64,000 bases of DNA from Paenibacillus agilis (lineage in GTDB: Bacteria; Bacillota; Bacilli; Paenibacillales; Paenibacillaceae): contig NZ_VNJK01000005.1 of NCBI RefSeq assembly GCF_007786455.1, positions 1-64,000 on the forward strand. The letters are read 5' to 3'. Below, piece after piece: positions 18,688-28,040 of this stretch (positions are counted from its first letter, which is position 1; each line of letters begins with the position of its first letter). The position numbers and the translations under genes are program-made. Under the pieces are notes generated by a model. It was not told the origin of the DNA, did not search any database, and worked only from the letters and a program-made list of their open reading frames with translations.

Positions 18688-19143
18688 ATGGCAACTTGGT
18701 GGATCGTAACAAAGAAACATTGGCGGATTGGATTGATTTCTGTTGCTGCTATTATGTGTGTGACCGCATTTTGGCGCTATGAAACGAATCGTATGCAAGA
18801 AAACACAGCTCAGTCCCAACCTACAGAAAAACGTGTCATCCACATGATTACGAGTGAGGTAAAAGGGAAAAGCGAAGACGGTAAAGAGCTAGAGGTGTAT
18901 CGCTTCGATCCAGGTACAGTACCTGCGAACGACGGAGAGCTCGTTGAATTGCGAATTCGCGGCGTAAATGGCAAACAGCATGACTTTTTTATTGAGGGAA
19001 TGGACATCAAAGGTACGATTTACAAAAATAAAGAAACGGTCGTCACTTTCGTTGCTAAGGAAGGCATCTATCGAATCATTTGTGCCAATCATGCAGATGC
19101 CGCACATGAAGGACCTATGATAGGCTATATCGTTGTGGATTAA
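18688..19143 (+). CDS. Membrane-anchored cupredoxin-like protein
   Basis: 151 residues from the ATG with AAGGAGGAG upstream; a longer reading frame adds 25 unlikely residues. One N-terminal transmembrane anchor (about 12-32) and a beta-sandwich. Putative type-1 copper ligands: His in GKQHDFF, then Cys, His and Met in CANHADAAHEGPM near the C-terminus, resembling COX2-like and nitrosocyanin-like cupredoxins but with only one Cys, so no CuA centre. Probably an extracytoplasmic electron carrier or copper-binding protein. Confidence 0.75.
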   Translation: MATWWIVTKKHWRIGLISVAAIMCVTAFWRYETNRMQENTAQSQPTEKRVIHMITSEVKGKSEDGKELEVYRFDPGTVPANDGELVELRIRGVNGKQHDFFIEGMDIKGTIYKNKETVVTFVAKEGIYRIICANHADAAHEGPMIGYIVVD

Positions 19144-19180
19144 AAAGAAATGTGATGTCCTCCATGATGTAAATAAGCAA

Positions 19181-19200
19181 ATGCAAATGCTGATTTGCAT
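19181..19200. other. Perfect hairpin after cupredoxin gene
   Basis: ATGCAAAT-GCTG-ATTTGCAT, eight perfect base pairs. No good T-run on either side, so it is a weak terminator at best. Confidence 0.35.
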
Positions 19201-19316
19201 TATTACATAAGCATAGCGTTGTTGCAGCTTTCATTAGGCAAAATTCCAACGGTAGCAGGACGCCTTTTTCCGCATATGTTGTTAGCATCTTGACGTATGA
19301 AAGGAGCTTGCCTGCT

Positions 19317-19625
19317 GTGAAGCCGAAAGAACGTCATACTACTCCTCTTCCTTCGATGCGAAAAATACGCCGTGCCTGTGCTACAGAATTGTACCGAACG
19401 GTGAAACGGATGAATGTGTATATTCCAGCGCCGCTTATTGAACAAGGTGAGCAGCTGTATGTAAAGAAGGTTGTTGCTAATCTGTTGTTTGTTCATGAAC
19501 ATGGTCAAAATCGTAAAAAGCTCTGTGACTGGTGGGATGAACAGGTTGCTCCAGAGCTCGCTGAGCTGTGGAATGTAGATATTGAAAAGCTGAAACAAAA
19601 CTTTCGACACACCTTCGGAGGTTAA
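19317..19625 (+). CDS. Small conserved Paenibacillus-type protein
   Basis: 102 residues from a GTG with AAAGGAG ten bases upstream; an upstream TTG overlaps the ribosome binding site. Contains PSMRKIRRACATELYRTVKR, YIPAPLIEQGEQLY, and a C-terminal WWDEQVAPELAELWNVD, a pattern I recall from Paenibacillus proteins mislabelled dehydrogenase. No catalytic motif is visible and it is too short for a dehydrogenase. Function unknown. Monocistronic, ended by a strong hairpin. Confidence 0.65.
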   Translation: MKPKERHTTPLPSMRKIRRACATELYRTVKRMNVYIPAPLIEQGEQLYVKKVVANLLFVHEHGQNRKKLCDWWDEQVAPELAELWNVDIEKLKQNFRHTFGG

Positions 19626-19671
19626 AACGAGCAGCAAGTAAGACAGATAACAATGTACTCCTTGCTCCGTA

Positions 19672-19703
19672 AAAAGGCTCATGCCGTATAGCATGAGCCT
19701 TTT
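19672..19703. terminator. Bidirectional terminator
   Basis: AAAAGGCTCATGC...GCATGAGCCTTTT, 13 base pairs with a six-base loop. T-runs on both strands serve the convergent genes ending at 19625 and 19772. Confidence 0.85.
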
Positions 19704-19771
19704 CGTGCATCTCATATGGATGTTGACTACAGGGGGAAACAGAGAAGTTATTCTTTTACCTACGTTAAACG

Positions 19772-20218
19772 CTACCCAATAAATACAAATGCTTCATTTC
19801 CAGGTGGTATCACTCTACTTCTGCGGAACTGAACACCGTTAGCATTAAATGTACGTACCACTAAAGGCACATTGGTTGGTGTTCCTATATTTCTAAACTG
19901 GACTACACCAAAATTATCAAATGGCGCAGTAGCAATCAGCACGCCGTTAGCGAATGCGCGTGCAGTAAAGCCCCTTGTGTTGAAAGGAATACCGTTGCGC
20001 TGGACCCAAACCACCGTAAAGCGGTTTAAATATGGCCCTTGAAATACCGTACTTGTTTTGTTCGTTGATTTGGTTGTCTTTTTAGTAGTCGGATTTACCG
20101 TTTTGTTAGTAGGTTTCAATTCTTTTAATGGCGGTTGCTTCGCCGTCGATCTAACCGTTTGCTTTACAGATTGTTTGACGACTGGCTTAGCGACATGCCT
20201 GGTAGGCTGCTTGCTCAT
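19772..20218 (-). CDS. Lys/Thr-rich protein with C-terminal beta domain
   Basis: 148 residues. The first ~65 are low complexity, dominated by Lys, Thr, Pro, Gln and Val with KQ-x-VK-type repeats. The rest (FTVVWVQRNGIPFNTRGFTARAFANGV...) looks like an immunoglobulin-like beta domain. No signal peptide. The composition resembles spore-surface or exosporium proteins, but this is inference; I do not recognise the family. Confidence 0.6.
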   Translation of the reverse strand: MSKQPTRHVAKPVVKQSVKQTVRSTAKQPPLKELKPTNKTVNPTTKKTTKSTNKTSTVFQGPYLNRFTVVWVQRNGIPFNTRGFTARAFANGVLIATAPFDNFGVVQFRNIGTPTNVPLVVRTFNANGVQFRRSRVIPPGNEAFVFIG

Positions 20219-20388
20219 ACCATGGATTCCCCCTTATGGCGATTTGTATACCGTATGCTTGTGAGTCTCGCCCTGTATGGACGTTACACCTAATAAGCAA
20301 GAGGCCAGCATAAATTGGGGAAATGTACCCTATGGTATGGTTAACGCATGCCGGTACGGTAATATTACCGGCACGTTCATCCTGTTGA

Positions 20389-22719
20389 TCAAGGCCACGT
20401 CAATCTATCAACGGAAGCTGATGCACGAAGCGCCTCTGGCGTCATGGCGAATTGCTTATCGTTCGCCGGGTCAACAAGCGCCTCAATGCGGCGCACTTCA
20501 GCCCTAAATTGGCTGAAGCAATCTTGCGTCGCCAAGGCAAGCTTACGCGCCTCGGCGACGTGCCCTTGCTCCGCCGCCTTATGGCTCATGGCGGCGAGAC
20601 GTTCGACCGCTTCGGTCTGCAATGCCTTATCGAAGCGGTCTGCTTGTACAGCCGCCTTCCACCAGGCGGCGGCATCTTCTTCGCGTCCGCTGCGTTCGGA
20701 CGCGAGTGCTAGCGCACGATAGAGCGCTTTGCCGCGTCGTTCATAGCGCAAGCCCTCGCGCAGCAGGGCAAGCGACTCATCAGGCGGCAGCTGCTCCGCT
20801 ACCGCTAGCCGCATTCCCGTACTGGCTGGCGATACGCTTACAGCGAGACGCAGATAGGATGGATTATCAACATGGCGCCCAACGTTGTATATCATATGAC
20901 CAGCCACCTGAAGCAAATTCATGACGATTCCGGTGCCCAACACGATGGCAAGGAGCACCGCTATCGAGCGCTGATTCAAGGAAATCCTATACTTGAATAG
21001 AAGAACAAGCTGCCCCTCTGAAGGAGGTATATTGCCGCTATTGCGGCCTGTATCTATAGAACCTTCACGCGACTGAGCCTCAGCAGCATATCTCTTATCA
21101 GTCATCACTTGATTAGCTCTTGGAGATAGCCAAGCAATGACAAGCCAGGCTAAGCTGATCCATATGACTAAGCCGTATGCCATATCAAAGTCGATTAAGC
21201 TGTGCAAAATAACGATGAGTACAGCTGCGGCCGCTCCTTGATGTCGTCTCCAAGCACCAATCACGGCGAAAGCGATCATGCCTCCCACAACGAAAGTGCC
21301 TGCCAGTCCGATATCTAATAGACTATCAACAAATACGCTATGTGCTTCCTTGCCTACATATGGCTCATGCTGAATGCTAGCAAACTGCTGTCGCCATGCA
21401 TCTCCGCCGCTCCCAGTCCACGGCTGCTCCTGCCACAACCGCCATGCATCTTGATAAATGAGTACCCGTGCAGAGGCTGTTTCGTAATGCCCGCCAGTTA
21501 AACGATTAGACGCCTGCTCTGGCGCAACTGCCCAAGCTAACCATGTTACCACTAGGATAACAATGCTTGACCCAATAACGAGCAACATCCGTTCCTTCTT
21601 CACACGTTGTTGAACATAAGAGACAATCAGCAGCAGTAGAGAATTGCATAGCAGGCAGCCGACTAAAGGTATCCATGCAGCAAAGCGTAAAGCATCAGAC
21701 AGCCATAGCGATGCAGTTGCAAGCACAGCCAGCAGTGCCCAACTTGCCAGCCATAACATGAATAGAAGCAAGCCTAGCTTCTCTTTCCTTGGTGACATCA
21801 GCCAAACAGCGAGAAGAACAAAAACAGTAACCAACCAAGCTCCTCTAGACTCTGTTAAGCCCAACACCGTAAGATGAAGTAAAATAAGCCCGCTTGCTAT
21901 CACAGCCTTGAACAATTTGCTGTGCAGCAACCTTCTATAAACATGCTTTGCGCCCTGCTGTTGCGGCTCCTGCGGTGATTGTATCTGCGATAATGGTTGT
22001 ACCCACTGTAAGCGCCGATAAGTGTCCAATAGATGATAGGCTGCAAATGCCCCGGCGATCACACCAAGTGTATTCGGGTATTGCAACCACCCTCCTAGCC
22101 GAAAACCAAGTGCAGATATTTCTGCATTCGAACTAAAATAGACAGCCCCATCAAGCTTGATCCATCCATACAATTGAAACAATGATCCTCCAGATAAAAC
22201 TAGGCCGGAAGCTGTCACTAGCCTATGAAGCCATTGTGGCTTCTCACGCCAAAACATCCCGTTATAATTTGCTACTCTCGACTCAGTACTACTTGTATAT
22301 GAGCTAAGATATACGAGTACGATAACCCAAGCACCCGCTCCGATCCAGCGTATGATCTGCATCCATGTTCCTTGCACACTTACAGGATTGCCTAGCAGTC
22401 CAATGGCATAAAATAACGCAGCTACGAAAGGAAATAACAGCGGCCACGGTATGCGGATAGCAGCTCGGATGGCAACTCTATTCTTCTTTTCGAGATGTCC
22501 TCTATTCATTAGGGCCCTACATACGAGCCATAAAGCAATAGGCATAATAACAAATGCCGCTCGCATATAATCCCGATCATAAAACCATCCATAGTTCAGC
22601 ATCCCACCAAGCAGCAGCCAATAAGTACACAACATAAGTACATAATGCAGAATAGAATTATCCCGGAAGTTCCAAAATGCCGCTTTCATTTGTCGTACCT
22701 TTTGATAAGCACTCCACAT
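20389..22719 (-). CDS. O-antigen-ligase-like (Wzy_C) membrane protein with helical tail
   Basis: 776 residues. About 12-13 transmembrane segments span the first ~620 residues. The O-antigen ligase signature lies in LTESRGAWLV and in the large extracytoplasmic loop and next helix, KEAHSVFVDSLLDIGLAG. A C-terminal soluble, TPR-like helical region follows, starting AVAEQLPPDESLALL. Proteins of this family ligate or polymerise surface glycans. No glycosyltransferase genes are adjacent. The last ~250 bases are GC-rich and strong in antisense ORFs, which I regard as shadows. Confidence 0.8.
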   Translation of the reverse strand: MWSAYQKVRQMKAAFWNFRDNSILHYVLMLCTYWLLLGGMLNYGWFYDRDYMRAAFVIMPIALWLVCRALMNRGHLEKKNRVAIRAAIRIPWPLLFPFVAALFYAIGLLGNPVSVQGTWMQIIRWIGAGAWVIVLVYLSSYTSSTESRVANYNGMFWREKPQWLHRLVTASGLVLSGGSLFQLYGWIKLDGAVYFSSNAEISALGFRLGGWLQYPNTLGVIAGAFAAYHLLDTYRRLQWVQPLSQIQSPQEPQQQGAKHVYRRLLHSKLFKAVIASGLILLHLTVLGLTESRGAWLVTVFVLLAVWLMSPRKEKLGLLLFMLWLASWALLAVLATASLWLSDALRFAAWIPLVGCLLCNSLLLLIVSYVQQRVKKERMLLVIGSSIVILVVTWLAWAVAPEQASNRLTGGHYETASARVLIYQDAWRLWQEQPWTGSGGDAWRQQFASIQHEPYVGKEAHSVFVDSLLDIGLAGTFVVGGMIAFAVIGAWRRHQGAAAAVLIVILHSLIDFDMAYGLVIWISLAWLVIAWLSPRANQVMTDKRYAAEAQSREGSIDTGRNSGNIPPSEGQLVLLFKYRISLNQRSIAVLLAIVLGTGIVMNLLQVAGHMIYNVGRHVDNPSYLRLAVSVSPASTGMRLAVAEQLPPDESLALLREGLRYERRGKALYRALALASERSGREEDAAAWWKAAVQADRFDKALQTEAVERLAAMSHKAAEQGHVAEARKLALATQDCFSQFRAEVRRIEALVDPANDKQFAMTPEALRASASVDRLTWP

Positions 22720-22982
22720 ACAACCACCTCCTTCCTCACCATGTACAGTACTATTCCTATTTAAAATTACCCTGTGTACAATCCAACAAAGAAGACCCCC
22801 CTATCCGGAAAGGCCTTCAGCATCATTTATAGTGATATAGTTTCTTCCACACAATAACATCCATATTGTCCTTCGAACTATGCATATGTTTTAACTACCT
22901 AAAGCCCGTCTATTACAATCGTCTCCCATTATGTATTGCACTAATCATATCTTTATCAACAACTTTAATACTGAATACCCTA

Positions 22983-23660
22983 TTAGCTTAATGTTGGTTT
23001 TTTAGATTGTACGTAAACTTCAACTTGCCTGCGTAGGATAAAAGCTCGCAGCGCTCTTGACGACAAATTATCCATGAGTTCCAACGTTCCGCCGCACATC
23101 AACGTTGATTCTTTTTGTTCTTGGCGAATAATATAAACTTCCCCCTGGAGCTTAAAACCTAAATCCAGCTCGACATTCAGCTTATGACCGATCTTCCACT
23201 CACAATGAGGCGCGACAAGAAAACCCAATCCGTTCATACTAATATCCAGTAGATTGATTGTCATTTGTGACAATTGGTCTGGCCCATTCTCATCGGTGAT
23301 TTTAAAAATGCTGGCGATTCCGCTGTTCCTGGCTTCAACCCGAGGATGCTCCCGCTTGTCCGCAAATTTTTTCTGATGCTGTGGCGGATTAACAAATAAA
23401 AGCGAACCTAAATGTCTTGCTATTATTTTTGTAATAAACGTAAACATGCCCACCGGCGAGTACATCGTGATTTTAACCTGCTCTCCCAGTTCGAACTGTT
23501 CATATTCAGGAAGCTCAACTTCCATTAGATCCCCTTCGATATAAGATAGCACACCTGTAGCAACGGTGCTTTCCCCCTCTATAACCGTACGGCTATGTAG
23601 GAGAACCCTCAACGGTTGCTGAATAGATGGCGATGACTCTTGTGCTGATGCTTCAAACAT
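22983..23660 (-). CDS. PilZ-domain c-di-GMP receptor (YcgR/YpfA-like)
   Basis: 225 residues. An N-terminal PilZN/YcgR-like beta domain (about 18-105) precedes a PilZ domain. The c-di-GMP site appears intact: the RxxxR motif is REHPR (about residue 113) and the D-x-S-x-x-G motif is DISMNG (about residue 150). In B. subtilis the similar YpfA/DgrA binds c-di-GMP and brakes flagellar motility. No flagellar genes are next to it here. Monocistronic, with a weak hairpin about 170 bases downstream. Confidence 0.85.
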   Translation of the reverse strand: MFEASAQESSPSIQQPLRVLLHSRTVIEGESTVATGVLSYIEGDLMEVELPEYEQFELGEQVKITMYSPVGMFTFITKIIARHLGSLLFVNPPQHQKKFADKREHPRVEARNSGIASIFKITDENGPDQLSQMTINLLDISMNGLGFLVAPHCEWKIGHKLNVELDLGFKLQGEVYIIRQEQKESTLMCGGTLELMDNLSSRALRAFILRRQVEVYVQSKKPTLS

Positions 23661-23844
23661 GAACGTTGTTCAGCTCCCTTTCTAGTCGTTTCATCCTATT
23701 TATACAAATAGATAATTTGTTATAAGTATGTTATCGTCAACAAACTATCTAGAGTAAAGATTTAGAAGATATCGTGCTTACTTTTTCTTGATACTACTGT
23801 TTCGTATATTCATTATAATGAGGGCTGCAAAGGAGGTACGCTGT

Positions 23845-24345
23845 ATGGAACATCATTTTACGGTAGAACCAATGACTGAGAAAAATGCTGACGACATCTG
23901 TTCATGGCAATATGAACCGCCATTTGATATCTATCGCTTTTTACCATGGTCAGAAATGAAACTACAGGGCATCGAATTCGGCGATCCTGACCTGCGGACG
24001 TCTCAATATACATCTGTTCGCTTCGGTAAAGAGCTCGCAGGGTTCGCTCAATTTTTCCCACTTGTGAACGTTACCCGTATTGGGCTCGGCATGCGGCCCC
24101 AATGGTGTGGAAACGGGTATGGAGTAGATTTTGTGAAAGCAATTGTAATGGAAGCATTGCTCCGCGCTCCCGAAAATGAAATTGATTTAGAAGTGTTAAC
24201 ATGGAATAAACGTGCCATTCATGTTTACTTGCGAGCAGGATTTCAAATTACCGATGAATATGAACGCCCTACTCCTACTGGAGTAGCCTCGTTCTACTGC
24301 ATGGTTTACGAACCATCACAATCGAAACAACCTGATCTCTTCTAG
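23845..24345 (+). CDS. GNAT-family N-acetyltransferase
   Basis: 166 residues from the ATG with AAAGGAGG upstream; the reading frame extends 19 codons further but lacks a start signal. Acetyl-CoA binding region around RIGLGMRPQWCGNGYGVDFVKA (split by position 75-100), then LEVLTWNKRAIHVYLRAGF, the usual motif-B pattern. Substrate unknown. Confidence 0.82.
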   Translation: MEHHFTVEPMTEKNADDICSWQYEPPFDIYRFLPWSEMKLQGIEFGDPDLRTSQYTSVRFGKELAGFAQFFPLVNVTRIGLGMRPQWCGNGYGVDFVKAIVMEALLRAPENEIDLEVLTWNKRAIHVYLRAGFQITDEYERPTPTGVASFYCMVYEPSQSKQPDLF

Positions 24346-24371
24346 TATGATAAAGGGATCGCTAATAAGAA

Positions 24372-24437
24372 GTTGCCCTTAACGTAATGATTGCTTAACA
24401 ACAGCAACCGTCATTCCATACCTACGTTAGGGGCAAC
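24372..24437 (-). terminator. Long inverted repeat, probable terminator
   Basis: Fifteen-base arms GTTGCCCTTAACGTA and TACGTTAGGGGCAAC match at 14 of 15 positions around a 36-base loop. On the minus strand it is followed by TTCTTATT. Placed 40 bases after the methyltransferase gene stop. Confidence 0.55.
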
Positions 24438-24476
24438 CAAATCTAACATTCACATCAAACGAATTGGATATCTTCT

Positions 24477-25673
24477 TTAGCTGCTGCCTTCACTTAATCC
24501 AAGGCGGTCCCATTCCGACTGCAGCGCGCGCTCTAAATAGGGACGGATGTGCAGAAACTGACGATACGATTGATATTCAGCCCAAATGTCGGCTACTTCA
24601 TCCTGCTTGCGCTTTGCCGCAACTGCACGAATTAGCAAATTTTTCGGCGTATGTTCTAGATCGATAAATTCAAGCAGCTGCGTGCTATACCCTACCACAT
24701 CCAGCAATTTAGCACGTGCAGCATCTGTAGCTAATGCAGAAAAACGCTCTTTAAGTATGCCATGACGCAGCAATGGCTCTAATTGAGGAGCATCTACTTG
24801 TTGATAAAGCTCATGCTGACAGCATGGCACTGACAAAATAACGTTTGCTCCCCAACGCACTGCCTTCTCTAAAGCCATATCTGTCGCCGTATCGCAAGCA
24901 TGCAAAGTAACAACCATATCTACATTGCCGGCCCACTGATACTGAGCAATATCTCCAAGAGCAAAATGCAGTCCATCATACTGAAGCGTACGGGCAAGCT
25001 GTTCACAGTGTGCGATAACATCTTCCTTTAGATCAAGACCCGTAATATGAACTTCACGTCCTCGCAATACATGCAAATAATGATACAACGCAAAGGTTAG
25101 ATATGATTTGCCACATCCAAAGTCAATAATACGAATCGGCCTATCGGCAGGCAGATGGTCCAGCACATCTTCCACCATCTCAATAAAGCGGTTAATTTGT
25201 CTGAACTTATCGTACTTGGCACCTAGAACATTACCCGAAGCACTCATAATGCCAAGCTCAACTAAAAATGCGGCTGGAACTCCATCTTCGATAATGTACT
25301 GCTTTTTGCGATTATGAGATAAGTCGACCTGCTTGGACTTTTTATCTGTCTTAGATTTAATATTAACTTTGTACTTCTTGCTAATGAGTATATGATGCTC
25401 CCCATCTGTAGTGCGAATCAAGGCTTGCTGAAAATGATCGGTAAGCAGCTGCATCAGTTTCTCCACAGCCTCCGACATCAAAATATTTTCATGAGCTACC
25501 TTGTTGGCATAATGATAAGTCAATTGCAGGACTACGCCTTCTCTCAACTTAACCGGCTTAGCTGCAACCTTCGTACATCCAGGTTCAGGCTGCTGCCTAA
25601 CTTGACTAAATACAGCAGAATGCAAGCTGCCAGATTGTATACATTCATTTATTAATTCGCGTAAACGTTCCAC
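24477..25673 (-). CDS. Class I SAM-dependent methyltransferase
   Basis: About 398 residues from a GTG eight bases after GGGAG; an upstream ATG at 25724 adds 17 residues without a ribosome binding site. An N-terminal accessory domain (about 1-150) precedes a Rossmann methyltransferase with IDFGCGKSYLTFALYHYL as the SAM motif, LDLKEDVI, and VVTLHACDTATD...VPCCQHEL, typical of the Methyltransf_32 family, some members of which act on RNA. Substrate unknown. Monocistronic. Confidence 0.85.
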   Translation of the reverse strand: MERLRELINECIQSGSLHSAVFSQVRQQPEPGCTKVAAKPVKLREGVVLQLTYHYANKVAHENILMSEAVEKLMQLLTDHFQQALIRTTDGEHHILISKKYKVNIKSKTDKKSKQVDLSHNRKKQYIIEDGVPAAFLVELGIMSASGNVLGAKYDKFRQINRFIEMVEDVLDHLPADRPIRIIDFGCGKSYLTFALYHYLHVLRGREVHITGLDLKEDVIAHCEQLARTLQYDGLHFALGDIAQYQWAGNVDMVVTLHACDTATDMALEKAVRWGANVILSVPCCQHELYQQVDAPQLEPLLRHGILKERFSALATDAARAKLLDVVGYSTQLLEFIDLEHTPKNLLIRAVAAKRKQDEVADIWAEYQSYRQFLHIRPYLERALQSEWDRLGLSEGSS

Positions 25674-26013
25674 CTTAATAACTCCCAACTTTCCTTTACG
25701 AGTAAACTTTATTGAAATGGTCATTCATTCACGGCGACTTGCCGCCGCTCCATTGGAATATTTCATTTATCAACGTTACAGAGACATCCATTCACTTCAA
25801 CGTTAAAACTTGATAGGAAGGATGAATATGTTAAGCATACACGAAAGCCATCCGCATAACCACTTTTCGTGCAAGCTTCTTATGAGGTTTTATGTATGGA
25901 ATATCCAAAGTGATTCCAGCAGTCAAAAAGGCGACCCTTACAATTAAGGATCGCCTGATAAAGCTATAAGTGGATTACTCCGTTAAATAAGTTCCAATCG
26001 TCCTATTCGCTAA
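25674..26013. other. Gene-free stretch between methyltransferase and hydrolase genes
   Basis: Contains the hydrolase terminator (25924-25956) and a plus-strand ORF of 39 codons (25829-25948) with a GGAAGG before its ATG. That ORF runs into the terminator stem and has unremarkable composition, so it is not called as a gene. Confidence 0.4.
25924..25956 (-). terminator. Terminator of alpha/beta hydrolase gene
   Basis: Minus strand AGGCGATCCTTA pairs with TAAGGGTCGCCT, followed by TTTTTGAC. Confidence 0.8.
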
Positions 26014-26811
26014 TCAATGTTGAGGGCAGCTTTCCATGAACCGGCCGATTACTTGCGCCATTTCCTCCGGCTTCTCCATCATACCCATATGCCCGACTTC
26101 GGATAACAAGATTTGACTAACATGAGGACCTTCTGTTGTAAATAACCGTTCTGCCGGCACGACTTGGTCTTTATCACCCGCTACGAGCAGAAGCGGCAGC
26201 TTCGTCGCAGTCATAACTGCTGTACGATCTTCTCGCTCTCGCATCGCCAAAGCTGCTCCTATCGCTCCTTGTGGAGGTGTATGGTAGCCAATTTCTAATG
26301 CTCTATGGACAGATGCTTTATGCTCCTCAAGCTTATCTGGATTAAACAGTTTTGGGACTAGCTCATCGACGAACTGCACAATCCCTTGTGACTGAATACG
26401 CTCGACGGCTTTTAGACGATTTTCTTTAGCCTGTTCCGAATCCGCATAACCTGTAGAATGGATCAAACCAAAGCCATGAAGACGATGCGCAAAGCGCTGT
26501 GCAACGGACAAAGTGACATACCCACCTAAAGAGTGGCCAATCAGCACGAACTTGTCCAACTCCAGCCTGTCCGCTAACGCAATAATATCATCTGCCATCT
26601 GCTCAATGGTGTATGCCCCTTTCGGAGCGGCAGACTTGCCATGACCACGCAAGTCCGGCGTAATAACTCGATATTGCTGCTGTAACTGAGGAACGACGTC
26701 TGACCAGTATTGGTTACTGCCACAAAAACCATGCAGCAAAATAACAGCCTCTCCCTTACCGCTATCCCCTATATGTAAATGGAATTCCTTTTGGATTTCA
26801 ATCTTCGTCAT
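26014..26811 (-). CDS. Alpha/beta hydrolase
   Basis: 265 residues from the ATG with GAGGG upstream; the reading frame extends a further 51 codons that look non-coding. Fold motifs: oxyanion loop LLHGFCGSNQYW, nucleophile elbow GHSLGG (Ser), the acid in AGDKDQVVP and the catalytic His in EVGHMGMMEKP. Typical of the esterase/haloperoxidase-like group. Substrate not predictable. Confidence 0.87.
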   Translation of the reverse strand: MTKIEIQKEFHLHIGDSGKGEAVILLHGFCGSNQYWSDVVPQLQQQYRVITPDLRGHGKSAAPKGAYTIEQMADDIIALADRLELDKFVLIGHSLGGYVTLSVAQRFAHRLHGFGLIHSTGYADSEQAKENRLKAVERIQSQGIVQFVDELVPKLFNPDKLEEHKASVHRALEIGYHTPPQGAIGAALAMREREDRTAVMTATKLPLLLVAGDKDQVVPAERLFTTEGPHVSQILLSEVGHMGMMEKPEEMAQVIGRFMESCPQH

Positions 26812-27045
26812 CCTGTTCCCTCTTTCCATTCTATATTGTATGCCACGAAACGAAAAAACATCCAATTTTTGTGTGTATTCATAAAAAAATTTCATGGATA
26901 CACAGTTGTTGATTCTAGTATGCATAAATGTTCCATAGTTATTGAGTATATACACTAATTGCATATCCGATGAAACATAGCTAACGCTAACCTACTCCTC
27001 CGCCTATTGGACTCGGCATACCTTACAAGTAAGGGGGTGTTGATA

Positions 27046-27138
27046 ATGGAAGGGTTCGAACTGTTTCTCGGCACTTGTACGTTCATGATTGGAATGGTTC
27101 AACTGATGATCGTTTTATCTGATCGAAACAAAAAGTAG
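27046..27138 (+). CDS. Putative holin-like toxin (type I TA-like), 30 aa
   Basis: Short ORF with AAGGGGGTG upstream of the ATG. The peptide begins MEGFELFLG and ends SDRNKK: one hydrophobic helix (about residues 7-24) and a short basic tail. This fits the Firmicutes holin-like toxin family (TxpA/BsrG-like, Hol_Tox), normally repressed by an overlapping antisense RNA. A terminator follows about 75 bases after the stop, leaving a long 3' region where an antisense RNA would sit. The Cys and Gln within the helix are atypical. Confidence 0.5.
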   Translation: MEGFELFLGTCTFMIGMVQLMIVLSDRNKK

Positions 27139-27210
27139 TCCGCTCCGCACAGAACGGACCATTGTGTACCCACGCATTGCAGTTCCCAACTCATGCTTGT
27201 GCTAGACGAA

Positions 27211-27245
27211 GTCGGATGCCCCACATCCGGCTTTTCTTTTTAGGC
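27211..27245 (+). terminator. Terminator after holin-like toxin ORF
   Basis: GTCGGATG...CATCCGGC stem followed by TTTTCTTTTT. Confidence 0.75.
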
Positions 27246-27301
27246 CCACAATTTCAATTTATGGTGGTGGTATCTATTTTATGATTGGATAACAACACTA
27301 A

Positions 27302-27850
27302 TTATGAACGCTCCGTTACAGTCAATACAGTCGCAGCAATCGCATCTACAATTTGATCAACCATGCGCATAACTTGGAATAATGAAGTCGTTTGCAGCGT
27401 AATATATGGCTTCGGTCCATACTGATTCACAACTGCCGCAATACTGTAATGACCAACTGCTGGCAGCGATGTACCTACGGATTCCGCTGGCTGTAGAGAT
27501 TGATTGTTTACGAGGAAATGCCCTACCGAAGAGGGATGACCTAAGCAGGCATCTATCGCCACCACAATCTTTTCATCATCTATCGAAGCAAGATAACGTT
27601 CCAAGCTAGACGCATCACATGGATCAGCCAACGTACCGATGACTTGCGTATATCCTAGCTCCTGAAGTTTTGTACCTACTAAAGGACCTATCGCATCACC
27701 TGTAGAGCGATCCGTACCAATACAGACAAATACGAGGCGATCAGCCTCATACCGGCTAACGATTCCCTGCAAGAAGGATACTAAGCCAGCATATGTGCAT
27801 TTCTGAGGCTTATTTGTAGGCAGGCGTTCTTGTTGCATATGATCAACCAT
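27302..27850 (-). CDS. yyaC: YyaC-family spore protease-like protein
   Basis: 182 residues from the ATG with GGGGGAGAG upstream; the frame extends 35 codons further without a start signal. Matches the sporulation YyaC family, related to HybD/GPR peptidases: VFVCIGTDRSTGDAIGPLVG, VVAIDACLG and a C-terminal VGTSLPAVGHYSI. B. subtilis YyaC is made in sporulation. Proteolytic activity is inferred from fold relatives. Confidence 0.85.
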   Translation of the reverse strand: MVDHMQQERLPTNKPQKCTYAGLVSFLQGIVSRYEADRLVFVCIGTDRSTGDAIGPLVGTKLQELGYTQVIGTLADPCDASSLERYLASIDDEKIVVAIDACLGHPSSVGHFLVNNQSLQPAESVGTSLPAVGHYSIAAVVNQYGPKPYITLQTTSLFQVMRMVDQIVDAIAATVLTVTERS

Positions 27851-28040
27851 GAGCTCTCCCCCTTCATTTATATCCATCGATTTGTTATATAGAACAATAG
27901 AACATTGTGAATAAAACGCATACTCTTGGTGACGCCTTATTGTACTGTATGACAAGCTTCATTGCCAAGTCGTGCACGAAGTCTTTCACCATGTTACAAT
28001 ACGTTCAACGACGGTTGTTAAACCGATGAGGAGGATCCTA

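Noticed and set aside
20444-20924. Long overlapping antisense ORFs within the O-antigen-ligase-like gene
   Set aside because: GC-rich 3' end of a long real gene produces open antisense frames; no start signals.
22789-22816. Terminator downstream of the PilZ gene
   Set aside because: Only a seven-pair stem with a wobble and a short T-tract, about 170 bases from the stop; too weak to call.
25829-25948. 39-codon plus-strand ORF with GGAAGG upstream
   Set aside because: It reads into the stem of the adjacent terminator and has no protein-like pattern; kept only as a note in the intergenic entry.
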